Of a stretch of DNA of 64,000 nt, positions 34,998 to 44,380 are shown one piece after another (positions within the stretch are counted from its first letter, which is position 1; each line of letters opens with the position of its first letter). Under the pieces are notes generated by a model. The model had not been told where the DNA came from. It made no database searches and saw nothing but the letters and a program-made list of their open reading frames with translations. Source of the stretch: Alexandriicola marinus (GTDB lineage: Bacteria; Pseudomonadota; Alphaproteobacteria; Rhodobacterales; Rhodobacteraceae); contig NZ_RBVZ01000001.1 of the NCBI RefSeq assembly GCF_004000435.1, positions 1,157,328 through 1,221,327 on the forward strand. The letters run 5' to 3'. The position numbers and the translations under genes were made by a program.

Positions 34998-36959
34998 TCA
35001 CCGCCTGTTCATTCTGTTTGCGATCAGGTCATCGACCACCGCCGGCTCTGCCAGGGTCGAGATATCGCCCAAAGCGCCGAAATCGTCTTCGGCGATCTTG
35101 CGCAGGATGCGGCGCATGATCTTGCCCGAGCGGGTTTTCGGCAGGCCGGGCGCCCATTGAATCAGGTCGGGCTTGGCGATCGGGCCGATCTCGGTGCGGA
35201 CCCAGGTTTCCAGCTCCTTGCGAAGCGCGTCCGACGGGGCCTGCCCGTTCATCAGCGTGACATAGGCATAGATGCCCTGCCCCTTCACATCATGCGGGTA
35301 ACCTACGACCGCGGCTTCGGCGACCTTCGGGTGGGCGACCAGCGCGCTTTCCACCTCGGCCGTACCCATCCGGTGGCCGGAGACGTTGATCACGTCATCG
35401 ACGCGACCGGTGATCCAGTAATCCCCGTCCTCATCCCGGCGGCAGCCGTCGCCCGAGAAATAGTATCCCTTGTAGTCCGAGAAATATGTCTTCTCGAACC
35501 GCGCGTGATCGCCCCAGACTGTGCGCATCTGGGCAGGCCAGCTGTCCTTGATGCAGAGCACCCCCTCCACGCCGTTGCCTTCGATCTCGACGCCAGACTG
35601 AGGGTCGAGCACGACGGGCTGCACCCCGAAGAACGGCTGCTGCGCCGCCCCGGGCTTGAGCTTTGTCGCATAGGGAAGCGGCGTCAGCATGTGGCCGCCG
35701 GTCTCTGTCTGCCAGAAGGTATCGACGATGGGGCAGCGGTTCTGGCCCACCACCTCGTTGTACCAGTTCCACGCCTCGGGGTTGATCGGCTCACCGACCG
35801 AGCCAAGGATTCGAAGGCTCGACAGATCGTGTGTGTCGACCCACTCGCGGCCCGCGCCCATCAGCGCACGGATTGCGGTGGGCGCCGTGTAGAACTGATT
35901 GACCTTGTGCTTGGCGCAGACGTCCCAGAACCGGCCCGCATCGGGGAAGGTGGGCACCCCTTCGAACATGATCGTCGTGGCCCCGTTCGCCAGCGGCCCA
36001 TAGACGATGTAGCTGTGGCCCGTGACCCAGCCGACATCGGCCGTGCACCAGAAGACATCGCCGTCCTGATAATCGAAGACATATTCATGCGTCATCGAGG
36101 CATAGACGAGATAACCGCCCGTCGTATGCACAACCCCCTTGGGCTGACCGGTGGAGCCTGACGTGTAAAGGATGAAGAGCGGATCTTCCGCCGACATCTC
36201 CTCCGGCGGGCACTCGGCCGATGCCTCGGCCATCAGGGCATTGCAATCGTGATCCCGCTCCGTCCAGGTTGTCTGCCCGCCGGTGCGCTTCACCACGAGG
36301 CATTTCACGTCATCCTTGCAATGCAGCAGCGCGGTATCGGCGTTGGACTTGAGCGGCGTTTCTCGTCCGCCCCGGGGCGCATGATCGGCGGTGATGACGA
36401 CCTTTGCGTCACATCCGTTGATCCGCGCCCCGAGGGCGTCCGGGGAGAAGCCGGCGAAAACGATCGAGTGAATGGCGCCGATCCGCGCACAGGCCAGCAT
36501 CGCGTAGGCGGCCTCCGGGATCATGGGCAGGTAGATCACGACCCGGTCGCCGCGTTCGACACCAAGCGACCGGAGCACATTGGCCATCTTGCCGACCGAA
36601 GCGTGAAGCTCGCGGTAAGTGATATGCAAGGTTGCGTCCTTGCGTGGGTCATCGGGCTCCCAGATGATCGCCGTCTGATCGCCGCGCGTGGTAAGGTGAC
36701 GGTCGATGCAATTGGCCGCCACATTCAGGGTGCCGTCCTCGAACCAGCGGATATCGATGTTGCCCGGCGCGAAGGAGGTGTTCTTGACCTTCGTGTAGGG
36801 CGTGATCCAGTCGACGCGGCGGCCGTGTTCGGCCCAGAAGGCGTCAGGATCGGCGACGGATGCGGCATACATCCGGGCATAGGCCTCGGCATCGACATGG
36901 GGGCGAGGCGCGGTGGCGTCCCGTGGTTCGGTCGGCGTCAGCAGGTCCGTGTCTGGCAT
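34998..36959 (-). CDS. acs: Acetyl-CoA synthetase
   Basis: Forms acetyl-CoA from acetate, CoA and ATP, releasing AMP and PPi. The 653 residues match AcsA closely. AMP-binding signature [11 protein letters not shown], the WWQTE-like motif as [10 protein letters not shown], the hinge and ribose contacts in [21 protein letters not shown] and the acetylatable Lys in [10 protein letters not shown] near the end are all present, as is the N-terminal ACAS domain. It is first in a seven-gene leftward operon with adk, the DUF4212/symporter pair, DUF294, a membrane protein and an exonuclease. About 460 bases of non-coding DNA lie upstream. Confidence 0.95.
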   Translation of the reverse strand: MPDTDLLTPTEPRDATAPRPHVDAEAYARMYAASVADPDAFWAEHGRRVDWITPYTKVKNTSFAPGNIDIRWFEDGTLNVAANCIDRHLTTRGDQTAIIWEPDDPRKDATLHITYRELHASVGKMANVLRSLGVERGDRVVIYLPMIPEAAYAMLACARIGAIHSIVFAGFSPDALGARINGCDAKVVITADHAPRGGRETPLKSNADTALLHCKDDVKCLVVKRTGGQTTWTERDHDCNALMAEASAECPPEEMSAEDPLFILYTSGSTGQPKGVVHTTGGYLVYASMTHEYVFDYQDGDVFWCTADVGWVTGHSYIVYGPLANGATTIMFEGVPTFPDAGRFWDVCAKHKVNQFYTAPTAIRALMGAGREWVDTHDLSSLRILGSVGEPINPEAWNWYNEVVGQNRCPIVDTFWQTETGGHMLTPLPYATKLKPGAAQQPFFGVQPVVLDPQSGVEIEGNGVEGVLCIKDSWPAQMRTVWGDHARFEKTYFSDYKGYYFSGDGCRRDEDGDYWITGRVDDVINVSGHRMGTAEVESALVAHPKVAEAAVVGYPHDVKGQGIYAYVTLMNGQAPSDALRKELETWVRTEIGPIAKPDLIQWAPGLPKTRSGKIMRRILRKIAEDDFGALGDISTLAEPAVVDDLIANRMNRR

Positions 36960-37421
36960 GTAACTCCTCCTCGTATTTCGGGGCCACCAAACCCGGATCG
37001 GGTCCGGGGCCGCGCACGAGGGAGAGACTAACGGGTCTTGAAACCGGCACAGCCGAACAAGCGCAAGGCGCAGAGAATTCAGTAAAACACGTTGTCAAAC
37101 AGAACGGTAAGTTTGTAAAATTCTTTTCTTTTTCGAATTTCCCCGTGAATTCGGTCCCTTACCGTGCAAACGCAGCATATGTTTGCGCTAGCATTGTGTA
37201 CATTTGTATACTTGGCTTGATTTGACAGGGTCAGACCCCGGGTGCGACATATTGTCAACCGACCCGAGCGGCGCCGCACCCGCCATCGAATTGGCGCCGA
37301 TTGCGGCGATGCAGCCGGGTCGGTCGCGCGACTCACGCGAGGCAACAGGACACCCCGATGCACGATATGCACCGGGGCGCCATTCGACCGGGCCAACCCG
37401 CGACCATTGCCGGCACTGTGT
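36960..37421. promoter_or_regulatory. acs promoter region with two inverted repeats
   Basis: No gene is visible in these 462 bases. The part from 37075 to 37230 is markedly A+T rich and carries an inverted repeat ACGGTAAG (37104-37111) / CTTACCGT (37158-37165) and a second one, GCAAAC (37166-37171) / GTTTGC (37181-37186). TTTGC-containing dyads recall sites of RamB/ScfR-type acetate regulators, but I cannot confirm that. The remainder (37230-37350) is GC rich without recognisable signals. Confidence 0.45.
37353..37377 (-). terminator. Hairpin downstream of an SDR gene
   Basis: Imperfect hairpin with arms CCCCGATGCA and TGCACCGGGG (one mismatch) and a loop of about five bases, placed 45 bases after the stop of the leftward SDR gene. 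No clear T run follows, so it is a probable but weak terminator separating that gene from the acs promoter region. Confidence 0.35.
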
Positions 37422-38171
37422 TCAGTAGGTCGCGCGCCCGCCGGACAGGTCGAAGACGGCGCCGGTGGTGAACGAATTCTCCGACGAGGCCAGCCAGCAG
37501 ACCATCGAGGCGATCTCTTCGACCGTCACGAAGCGGCCCCGCGGAATCTTGGAACGCATGTAGTCGATGAATTCCTCGCTCACCTGTTCGAGGATGCGGG
37601 TCTGGGCCGTGGCGGGCGTGATGCAATTGACTGCGATATCGGCGCCTGCCAGTTCCTTGCCCAGCGATTTGGTCATCGCGATTACCGCTGCCTTCGACGC
37701 GGAATAGGCGCTGGCGTTGGGATTGCCCTCCTTGCCCGCGATCGAGGCGATGTTGACGATCCGGCCATAGCCGCGCGGCTGCATCAGGCGGACGGCGGCC
37801 CGGCAGCAATAGAAGGTGCCGTCGACATTCACCTCCTGCACCTTCTTCCACGCCTCGGTCGGATAGTCGGCAAGAGCGTGGGTCGGCCCCGCGATGCCGG
37901 CCGAATTGATCAGGATATCGATCGTGCCCATGCGCGAAGCGGTCTCGGCGGCGGCGGCATCGACCGCGTCGGGGTCGCTCACGTCCACGGCCAGCACCTG
38001 AAGGCGCTCGCCCAGCTTGTCCTTGAGCCGCGCCTCGATGTCGCTGGGATCAAGGTCCCACACCATGACCCGCGCGCCAGAGGCGAGCATCCGATCGGCC
38101 ACCGCAGCACCGATGCCGTTGCAGCCGCCGGTCACGACCGCTGTGCGGCCCTCTAGATCGTAGACGTTCAT
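37422..38171 (-). CDS. Short-chain dehydrogenase/reductase, sugar-type
   Basis: SDR of 249 residues from ATG 38171, which has GGAGG eight bases upstream; the open frame reaches 38195. Motifs: VVTGGCNGIG, NSAGIAG, catalytic Ser in VNIASIAG, YSASK and FDLSGGRATY at the end. Sugar or sugar-alcohol oxidation is likely from its place in a sugar-acid locus. It diverges from an enolase-superfamily gene with about 150 bases between them. Confidence 0.88.
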   Translation of the reverse strand: MNVYDLEGRTAVVTGGCNGIGAAVADRMLASGARVMVWDLDPSDIEARLKDKLGERLQVLAVDVSDPDAVDAAAAETASRMGTIDILINSAGIAGPTHALADYPTEAWKKVQEVNVDGTFYCCRAAVRLMQPRGYGRIVNIASIAGKEGNPNASAYSASKAAVIAMTKSLGKELAGADIAVNCITPATAQTRILEQVSEEFIDYMRSKIPRGRFVTVEEIASMVCWLASSENSFTTGAVFDLSGGRATY

Positions 38172-38318
38172 GATTTTCCTCCCCGTCAATGACATGATGA
38201 TCTATTGCGCCCCCGCGCCGCCGTGGCAACCGCCCGATGTTCCGGACCACAGCTCTATTGACACTTCGTGGCCGCAGCTAATGATGCGCTCATCGCAGTA
38301 CATCGAGGAGAACGGGCC

Positions 38319-39500
38319 GTGACAGCACCAAAGATCGAAAGCGTCGATTTCTTCTATCTTGCCATGCCCGAAGTCACGACGGCAGCCGATGGCAGTCAGG
38401 ATGCGCTGGTCGTGCGGGTGCGGGCGGGCGGGCATGAAGGCTGGGGCGAATGCGAAGCGGCCCCCCTTCCCTCGATCGCGGCCTTTGTCTGCCCGATGTC
38501 GCATGGCGCCTGTCGTCCGGTCGCGGACGCCGTGCTGGGCGCAAAGGTCGAAACGCCCGACGACATTCGCGCCATCGCCGCCAAGGTCGCCTACGATTCG
38601 ATGGATCTGCTTCAGGCCGCCCATACTTGGTCCGGCATCGAGATGGCCCTGTGGGACATGCTGGGCCGCGCGCGCGGTGTGCCGGCTTGGCAGCTTCTCG
38701 GATGGGAGCGCGCCTATCCCAAGACGCCCTATGCCTCGGTCCTGTTCGGCACGACCGCAGACGAGACGCTCGCCCGCGCCCGCGACATCCGGTCCAAGGG
38801 GTTTCGCGCCGCGAAATTCGGCTGGGCGCCCTTCGGCGCCTCGGTCGAGGCCGATGCCGATCAGGTCGCCGCGGCCCGCGAGGGGCTGGGCCCCGAGGGA
38901 ATCCTTCTGATCGATGCGGGCCAGATCTTCGGCGAGGATGTCGAGGCCGCCGCCGCCCGCCTGCCCGCGATGGAAGCCTCGGACGTGCTTTTGTTCGAGG
39001 AGCCGTTTCACGGACACGCCTACCGCGCCTATGGCGATCTGTCCAAACGCTCCTCGCAGGTCAGGACAGCGGGCGGCGAGGCCGCGCACAATCGCCACAT
39101 GGCCGAACACCTGATCGATTTCGGCGGCGTGGGCTTTGTCCAGATCGATTGCGGCCGGATCGGCGGGCTTGGCCCCGCGACCGATGTGGCGCGCTACGCG
39201 GCGGAACGGGGTGTCACCTATATCAACCACACCTTCACGTCGAACCTTGCGCTGTCGGCCTCGATCCAGCCTTATGCCGGGCTGGAGGATCACCGGATCT
39301 GCGAATACCCGACGGGCCTGTCGGAACTGGCGGTCGACCTGACGCGCACACGCATTGCGCCGGATGCCGAGGGGCTGATCCATATCCCCGACGGCCCGGG
39401 CCTGGGCGTCGACGTGAACCCCGAGGCGCTCGAAACATACAGGGTTGATGTGGAGATCCGCGTAAACGGCGACAGCGTGTTTCAACCGCCTTCGACCTGA
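38319..39500 (+). CDS. Enolase-superfamily enzyme (mandelate racemase/muconate lactonizing type)
   Basis: Acid-sugar dehydratase or racemase of 393 residues. GTG at 38319 is used because GAGGAG lies eight bases upstream. Family residues are visible: K166 in AAKFGW, metal ligands D199 (IDAGQIF), E227 or E228 (FEEPF) and E254 (AGGEAA), and H304 in INHTFTSNL as a probable acid/base, followed by E329 in ICEYPTG. The pattern differs from the two galactonate-type relatives nearby, so its substrate is probably different. It converges on the aldolase gene with a 19-base overlap. Confidence 0.83.
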   Translation: MTAPKIESVDFFYLAMPEVTTAADGSQDALVVRVRAGGHEGWGECEAAPLPSIAAFVCPMSHGACRPVADAVLGAKVETPDDIRAIAAKVAYDSMDLLQAAHTWSGIEMALWDMLGRARGVPAWQLLGWERAYPKTPYASVLFGTTADETLARARDIRSKGFRAAKFGWAPFGASVEADADQVAAAREGLGPEGILLIDAGQIFGEDVEAAAARLPAMEASDVLLFEEPFHGHAYRAYGDLSKRSSQVRTAGGEAAHNRHMAEHLIDFGGVGFVQIDCGRIGGLGPATDVARYAAERGVTYINHTFTSNLALSASIQPYAGLEDHRICEYPTGLSELAVDLTRTRIAPDAEGLIHIPDGPGLGVDVNPEALETYRVDVEIRVNGDSVFQPPST

Positions 39501-40375
39501 AACCCGGCCACGGCCCAACGGCGGGCGAAGGTCAGACCGGCCTCGGTCGGTCTGAGCGCTGGCGCGCGGTCATGGATCGTGATCCCGGCGCGCGCGCCGA
39601 AGATGCGCTTGCCATAGCAGGCCAGATGCTCGAGCGATTGCATCGCAAAGGTCGCGGCAGGCAGAAAGCCGGCATAGGCCGCCTCGGCCCCCGCCTCGTC
39701 GCCGTCGCGCCAAAGCGCCATGCAGGACAGAACCCCGGGCAGAACGTCGGGCGCCACGATGAACCCGTCGCAGCCGGCCCGCAGGCAATCCGTCATCTCG
39801 AGCCCGCCACGCCCGTTGAGAACCGTAAGCCTGTCACCGGCAAGCGCGACAAGGCCCGCCAGATCGCCGGCGCTGGTCTCGGCCTTGACATGGGTGAAGC
39901 CCGGGCAGCGGGCGGCAAGGTTCGCCAGATCATCGCCCGACAACGACCGGCCAAGGTATTGCGGCGCGTTCTGCACCGCGAAGGGCACCGCGAGCTCCGC
40001 ACCGACCCGCGCAAAGAAATCGAGGTATTCCGCCGCCGAATAGCTGCCGGCCAGCGGCGGCTGAAGGATCAGCCAATCGGCCCCCGCATCCGTCGCGTGT
40101 GCGGCAAGGGCCGCCTGTTCGGCCACAGAATTGCCCGTGATGGTGACACCCAGCGGAAGATCGCCGCGATCTTCGGCAGCCCAGTCGATGACCTGCCGTT
40201 TCTCGGCCTCTGTCAGCTTGCCCACCTCGGTCGCAAGGCCCAGCACCACCACGCCTTCGGCGCCTGCCGCGCGGACCCATGCCAGCTGTGCGGACATCGC
40301 CGCGCGATCAAGCCGCTCTTCGGCATCGTAAAGCGCGAAAAGAACGGCGTGTATCCCTTTGAATTGCCTTACCAT
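39482..40375 (-). CDS. DapA-family aldolase (2-keto-3-deoxy-sugar-acid type)
   Basis: Class I aldolase of 297 residues. The Schiff-base Lys is in FTHVKAET and the catalytic Tyr in QNAPQYLG (YNxP equivalent). The GxxGE-type loop is altered to LGLATEVGKL. Genuine dihydrodipicolinate synthase would be out of place; following dgoD (7-base overlap) the enzyme more likely cleaves 2-keto-3-deoxygalactonate or a related oxo-acid to pyruvate and an aldehyde. This would replace the phosphorylating DgoK/DgoA route, neither of which is in the window. Operon order: GntR, dgoD, aldolase. Confidence 0.85.
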   Translation of the reverse strand: MVRQFKGIHAVLFALYDAEERLDRAAMSAQLAWVRAAGAEGVVVLGLATEVGKLTEAEKRQVIDWAAEDRGDLPLGVTITGNSVAEQAALAAHATDAGADWLILQPPLAGSYSAAEYLDFFARVGAELAVPFAVQNAPQYLGRSLSGDDLANLAARCPGFTHVKAETSAGDLAGLVALAGDRLTVLNGRGGLEMTDCLRAGCDGFIVAPDVLPGVLSCMALWRDGDEAGAEAAYAGFLPAATFAMQSLEHLACYGKRIFGARAGITIHDRAPALRPTEAGLTFARRWAVAGFQVEGG

Positions 40376-41514
40376 TCTGCAATCGATCCATCGTCATGGC
40401 GCCAGACGGGCGCGCGCCAGCGGTGGCCGATCCGGGCCATTTCCTCGACCTTGGCCTCATCGACCTCGATCCCCAGACCGGGGCCCTGCGGGATCAGAAG
40501 ATGCCCGTCCTCGACCACGATACCGCCCGGTTCGACATAATCCAGAACGTCGGCCCCGGCGTTGTAGTGAATGCCGATCGACTGCTCCTGGATGAACGCA
40601 TTGTGGCAGACCGCATCCACCTGAAGCGAGGCGGCCAGCGCGATCGGCCCGATGGGGCAATGCGGGGCAAGCGCCACATCATAGGCCTCGGCCCAATGGC
40701 CGATGCGCACCATTTCCGAAATGCCGCCCACATGGGCCGTGTCGGGATTGATGACCTGCGCCGCGCGCAATTCGAAGACGCGTTTGAAATCGTATCGGCT
40801 GTGCAGCCTCTCGCCGATGCACAGCGGGATCGACGTGGCGCGGGCCAGATCGGCCATGGTCTCGACCATCGCCGAGACGACCGCATCCTCGACAAAGATC
40901 GGGCGCAGCGGCTCAAGTTCTTTCAGCAGCACCCGCGCCATCGGCGCGTGGACCCGGCCATGGAAATCGAAGGCAAGGTCCATCTCGGACCCGACGGCCT
41001 CGCGCAGGTCGAACAGGGTCTGGATGATTCCGTCGAGCTTGGCATGGGTGTCGACGATCTGAAGCTCGCTGCAGATGTTGAACTTGGCCGCCGTATAGCC
41101 CTGCGCCTGGACCGCACGGACACCCTCGATCAGATCGGACGGGCGGTCGCCGCCGCACCAGCGATAGGTCCGGATACGATCCCGGACCGGCCCGCCCAGA
41201 AGCGCATGGACGGGCGTGTCCAGCTCCTTGCCCTTGATATCCCAAAGCGCCATGTCGATGCCCGCAAGCGCGCTCATCAGAACCGGGCCACCGCGATAAC
41301 AGCCGTTGCGATAGATCGTCTGCCAGATATCCTCGATCCGGCGGGGATCCTGCCCGATCAGGAAATCCTCCAGTTCCTGCACCGCGGCGGCCAGCGTCGC
41401 GGCATGGCCTTCGAGAACGGGTTCCCCCCAGCCCGAAAGGCCTGCATCGGTTTCGATCTTCAGGAACAGCCACCGGGGCGGCACGATCCATGTCTTTAGT
41501 GCTGTAATCTTCAT
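40369..41514 (-). CDS. dgoD: D-galactonate dehydratase
   Basis: Dehydrates D-galactonate to 2-keto-3-deoxygalactonate. The 381 residues align in my reading with Escherichia coli DgoD without shifts at the active site: D183 and H185 in DFHGR, E209 in FVED, E235 in GER, H285 in PHCP and E310 in QEQSIGIHYN all fall at the same numbers. The end HDDGSIAEW is also typical. It lies 11 bases after the FCD regulator gene and overlaps the aldolase gene, forming a regulated catabolic operon that diverges from a sugar importer. A related sugar acid, such as L-fuconate-like, cannot be excluded. Confidence 0.88.
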   Translation of the reverse strand: MKITALKTWIVPPRWLFLKIETDAGLSGWGEPVLEGHAATLAAAVQELEDFLIGQDPRRIEDIWQTIYRNGCYRGGPVLMSALAGIDMALWDIKGKELDTPVHALLGGPVRDRIRTYRWCGGDRPSDLIEGVRAVQAQGYTAAKFNICSELQIVDTHAKLDGIIQTLFDLREAVGSEMDLAFDFHGRVHAPMARVLLKELEPLRPIFVEDAVVSAMVETMADLARATSIPLCIGERLHSRYDFKRVFELRAAQVINPDTAHVGGISEMVRIGHWAEAYDVALAPHCPIGPIALAASLQVDAVCHNAFIQEQSIGIHYNAGADVLDYVEPGGIVVEDGHLLIPQGPGLGIEVDEAKVEEMARIGHRWRAPVWRHDDGSIAEW

Positions 41515-41525
41515 GGCTTTTCCTG

Positions 41526-42275
41526 TCAGGTAACCCCTACCGCCGCCCTGAGATTGGCCTCGGACCGCGCGATCAGGGCCAGCACCGCATCCGCGGCGGC
41601 GCGTTCGTCCCGCGTCCGGACATGATCGAGCACTACGCCGTGATCGTCACAGGCCGCGAGCAGCATCTCGCGAGAGCGCACATGGCCGCGACGGCTGCGC
41701 TCGAACCCTTCGAGAAGCGCGCTTTCCATCACCTCGAACAGGAAGACCAGCACCCGGTTGCCGCCGGCAAGGGCGATCGCCTGGTGAAACTTGACGTCGG
41801 CGCGGTCGAAGGCCCGGCCGCGTTCATCATCGGCGCGATCCTCGGGCATGGCGCGCGCCGTCTCGCGCATGGCCGCAAGCGCCGCCTCCATCCCGTCAAG
41901 CCCTGACCGGCTGGCGTTGCGGCAGGCAAGCGTGACGGCCTGAACCTCCAGAGAGCGGCGGACCTGGCTGAGATCGAACACGGCGCGCGGGTCGGAATGG
42001 ATGAGCGATCTGAGAAAGGCGCCGAACATCGCCCCGTCGGGTTGCGTGATCGTCGCGCGCCGGCCGCGCGACAGGCTTACCAGCCCCTGCCCCGCCAACA
42101 GCTTGAGCGCCTCGCGCACCGTGACGCGGCTCACCTCGAACCGCGTGGCAAGCTCGGCCTCCGACGGAAGCTGCGCGCCCAGATCAAGCTGGTCGATGAT
42201 CTGCGACGTCAGCAATTCCGCCACGGTCTGCGCGGCGGGCACGGCGGTGGACGGATCTTTGCTAGGTATCACCAT
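41526..42275 (-). CDS. GntR-family (FCD) regulator of the sugar-acid locus
   Basis: DNA-binding repressor-type regulator of 249 residues. ATG at 42275 is preferred; TTG at 42281 in the same frame is possible. The winged helix (about 20-85) includes LPSEAELATRFEVSRVTVREAL and the FCD domain (about 100-240) has the ligand-site pattern DVKFHQAIALAGGN and CDDHGVVLDHV. It diverges from the importer operon and leads dgoD and the aldolase. A dyad at 42282-42296 lies right against its own start, so self-repression is likely. Confidence 0.9.
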   Translation of the reverse strand: MVIPSKDPSTAVPAAQTVAELLTSQIIDQLDLGAQLPSEAELATRFEVSRVTVREALKLLAGQGLVSLSRGRRATITQPDGAMFGAFLRSLIHSDPRAVFDLSQVRRSLEVQAVTLACRNASRSGLDGMEAALAAMRETARAMPEDRADDERGRAFDRADVKFHQAIALAGGNRVLVFLFEVMESALLEGFERSRRGHVRSREMLLAACDDHGVVLDHVRTRDERAAADAVLALIARSEANLRAAVGVT

Positions 42276-42281
42276 TCGCAA

Positions 42282-42296
42282 ACCTGTAGGACAAGT
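42282..42296. promoter_or_regulatory. Candidate operator ACCTGTAGGACAAGT for the adjacent FCD regulator
   Basis: Inverted repeat with 6-base arms (ACCTGT / ACAAGT, one mismatch) around three bases. It overlaps the ribosome site of the regulator gene and lies in the divergent control region of the importer operon. The TGTnnnACA core is typical for FCD-type GntR operators. Confidence 0.5.
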
Positions 42297-42433
42297 TTGA
42301 TCTCTGGTAAATACCGGATTTTCTGACGCGACGCGAAAACTTCCGCTGCGACGCAGCGAAAAGCCGCTATATGCGACCTATGGCGACGTGCGCAAAGTGC
42401 GGCCAGCAGGGCAAACCAGAAAACCGTTTACAG

Positions 42434-42448
42434 ACTTGTATGACTCGT
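42434..42448. promoter_or_regulatory. Second, weaker copy of the FCD operator (ACTTGTATGACTCGT)
   Basis: Shares the arm ACTTGT with the first site but the other arm is ACTCGT (two mismatches to a perfect dyad). It lies 75 bases upstream of the importer start, 140 bases from the first site, consistent with a repressor bound at two points of the divergent region. Confidence 0.35.
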
Positions 42449-42523
42449 CTACCCATTTTGATGTGCCCCTTCGATCAGCCGAGACAGGCTGCGAACGGGG
42501 CCCAGCATGGGAGGAAATTCAAC

Positions 42524-43525
42524 ATGATTTCGGCAAGGATGATGCTTTCGGCACTGGCCTGTTCGTCTGCTGCTCTGCTCGCAGGCGGCGCGATGGCGGA
42601 GCCGGTGGAGAAATGGTGCGAAGGCGTGCGGATCGCGGCGTTCCCCGGCGGCCCACAGGGCGGGGTGTTCGCCAACAACGTCTATAACGGCTTCCGTCAG
42701 GCGGAACTCGATCTCGGGGCGGACGTGACCTACTACTTCTCGAACTGGGACCCGAACCTGATGCTTCAGCAGATCCAGCAGGCTGTTGCGACCGGCGTCG
42801 ACGGGATCGCCACCTACGGCTTCGCCGGCGAGGATGCCACGGGCCCGATCGTGCAGCAGGCCTATGAACAGGGCATCATCTTCACGACGCTCAACACATC
42901 TCTGCGCGACAGCCAGGCCGCCTATGGACCGAATGGCTTTGGCTATGTCGGCGCGCCGAACTACGATGCGGGCTACGCGCTTGGCGCCGAGGCCGCGGCC
43001 CGGGCCGAGGTTTCCGAAGGCGACAAGGTTTTCGTCTGGGGCCTGCGTTCGCAGGGTGGCGACCGTGGTCAGCGCACCGTGGGCGTCATCGACGCTTTCG
43101 AGGCCGCCGGTCTGGAAGTCATCTACCAGGAGATCGACGCCGCGACCAACGCGAACCCCAACGCCGGCACCGCCACTTTCGTGGGCCTGATGGGCGCCAA
43201 TCCCGACGTCAAGATCGTGGTCACCGACCACGGCGGCCTGACGTCGAATGTGGGCGTCTACGCCGATGCTGCCGGTCTCGAGCCGGGCGATGTCTATTTC
43301 GCGGGTTTCGACATGTCGCCCAACACCGCCCAGGCGGTTCAGGAAGGCTATCAGAACCTCGTGATCGACCAGCAGCCCTATCTTCAGGGCTACCTGCCGA
43401 TCCTGAATATCTGCCTGACCGAGAAATACGGCTTCTCCGGGCTTGATATCAACACGGCCGGCGCCTTCGTGGATGCCACCAATGTTGACGCGGTGGCGCC
43501 CCTCGCCGCGGTCGAGATCCGCTGA
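42524..43525 (+). CDS. Sugar ABC importer, periplasmic binding protein (RbsB/FrcB-like)
   Basis: Binding protein of 333 residues starting at ATG 42524 behind GGGAGGAAA; the frame is open further upstream without support. A Sec signal peptide (cleavage likely after GGAMA) precedes a periplasmic-binding fold with IAAFPGGPQGGVFANNVYNG, IQQAVATGVDGIATYG and FAGFDMSPNTAQAVQEGYQNLVIDQQPYLQGY, the last being typical of the Peripla_BP_4 sugar group. It heads an operon of importer, enolase-superfamily enzyme and SDR. Confidence 0.9.
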   Translation: MISARMMLSALACSSAALLAGGAMAEPVEKWCEGVRIAAFPGGPQGGVFANNVYNGFRQAELDLGADVTYYFSNWDPNLMLQQIQQAVATGVDGIATYGFAGEDATGPIVQQAYEQGIIFTTLNTSLRDSQAAYGPNGFGYVGAPNYDAGYALGAEAAARAEVSEGDKVFVWGLRSQGGDRGQRTVGVIDAFEAAGLEVIYQEIDAATNANPNAGTATFVGLMGANPDVKIVVTDHGGLTSNVGVYADAAGLEPGDVYFAGFDMSPNTAQAVQEGYQNLVIDQQPYLQGYLPILNICLTEKYGFSGLDINTAGAFVDATNVDAVAPLAAVEIR

Positions 43526-43534
43526 CAACCCCTT

Positions 43535-43564
43535 GCCCGCGGCGGCCCATCCGCCGCCGTGGGC
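43535..43564 (+). terminator. Intercistronic hairpin after the binding-protein gene
   Basis: A GC-rich hairpin (core stem GCGGCGG / CCGCCGC, extended by GCCC / GGGC with a small bulge) lies in the 62-base gap before the ATPase gene. Hairpins at this position commonly protect the upstream message so the binding protein is made in excess; here that role is inferred. Confidence 0.5.
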
Positions 43565-43587
43565 CCTTCTGTCCGAGAGGCCGCCCC

Positions 43588-44370
43588 GTGACCCAGACAA
43601 CGACTCCGCCGGGAACCCCGGTTATCGAATTGCGCAACGTGTCCAAGACCTTCGGCGAGGTCCGCTCGCTTTCGGGCGTCGATTTCGCCGTCTATCCGGG
43701 CGAAATCGTGGGCCTTCTGGGCGACAACGGCGCCGGGAAATCGACATTGGTCAAGACGGTCATGGGATTTCACGCCCCCGACCCGGGCGGAGAGATCTGG
43801 TTCAACGGCGAACGGATCGACGACTGGTCCGTGGCGCGCGCCCGCGACCTCGGGATCGAGACGATCTATCAGGAGCGCGCCCTGTGCGAGAAACAGCCCA
43901 TCTGGCGCAACATGTTCATGGGCCGCGAACCGCGCACGAAATGGGGCCTTCTGGACGTGGCCAGGATGCGGTCCGAATCCGCGCGGCTGATGTCGGATCA
44001 CATGGGCTTCACCTCGGCCGCCGTGCACCCCGACAACGTCGTGGCCACCATGTCGGGCGGCGAGAAACAGGGCGTCGCCATCACCCGCGCGCTGTATTTC
44101 GATGCCAACCTCGTGATCCTTGACGAGCCCACGGTGGGCCTGTCGCTGACCGAGACGAAAAAGACGCTCGATTTCGTGAGCGGGATCAAGACGGCGGGCA
44201 AATCCGCCATCTTCATCGATCACAATATCTTCCACGTCTATCCGGTGGTCGACCGGCTCTACGTGCTCGATCGCGGCAAGGTCGCCGGCATCTATCAGAA
44301 AAGTGAAATCTCGATGGATGACCTGATCGAGCGTTTGTACCACGTCGCCCGCACCGGGTCGCTGAACTGA
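43588..44370 (+). CDS. Sugar ABC importer, ATP-binding protein (single-domain RbsA type)
   Basis: ATPase of 260 residues starting with GTG behind GAGAGG. Walker A LLGDNGAGKSTLVK, the Q-loop around ETIYQERALCEKQ, signature MSGGEKQGVAITRAL, Walker B LVILDEPTVGLSLTE and the switch His in IFIDHNIFH are present. Unlike RbsA it has only one nucleotide-binding domain, as in the FrcA-type fructose importer. Followed after ten bases by the permease gene. Confidence 0.93.
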   Translation: MTQTTTPPGTPVIELRNVSKTFGEVRSLSGVDFAVYPGEIVGLLGDNGAGKSTLVKTVMGFHAPDPGGEIWFNGERIDDWSVARARDLGIETIYQERALCEKQPIWRNMFMGREPRTKWGLLDVARMRSESARLMSDHMGFTSAAVHPDNVVATMSGGEKQGVAITRALYFDANLVILDEPTVGLSLTETKKTLDFVSGIKTAGKSAIFIDHNIFHVYPVVDRLYVLDRGKVAGIYQKSEISMDDLIERLYHVARTGSLN

Positions 44371-44380
44371 GGGAAAGATC

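Noticed and set aside
42371-42523. Longer start for the sugar-binding protein with a CAKCGQQG zinc-ribbon-like segment
   Set aside because: The extra residues precede a complete signal peptide with its own GGGAGG site, and they overlap the candidate operator; they are not coding.
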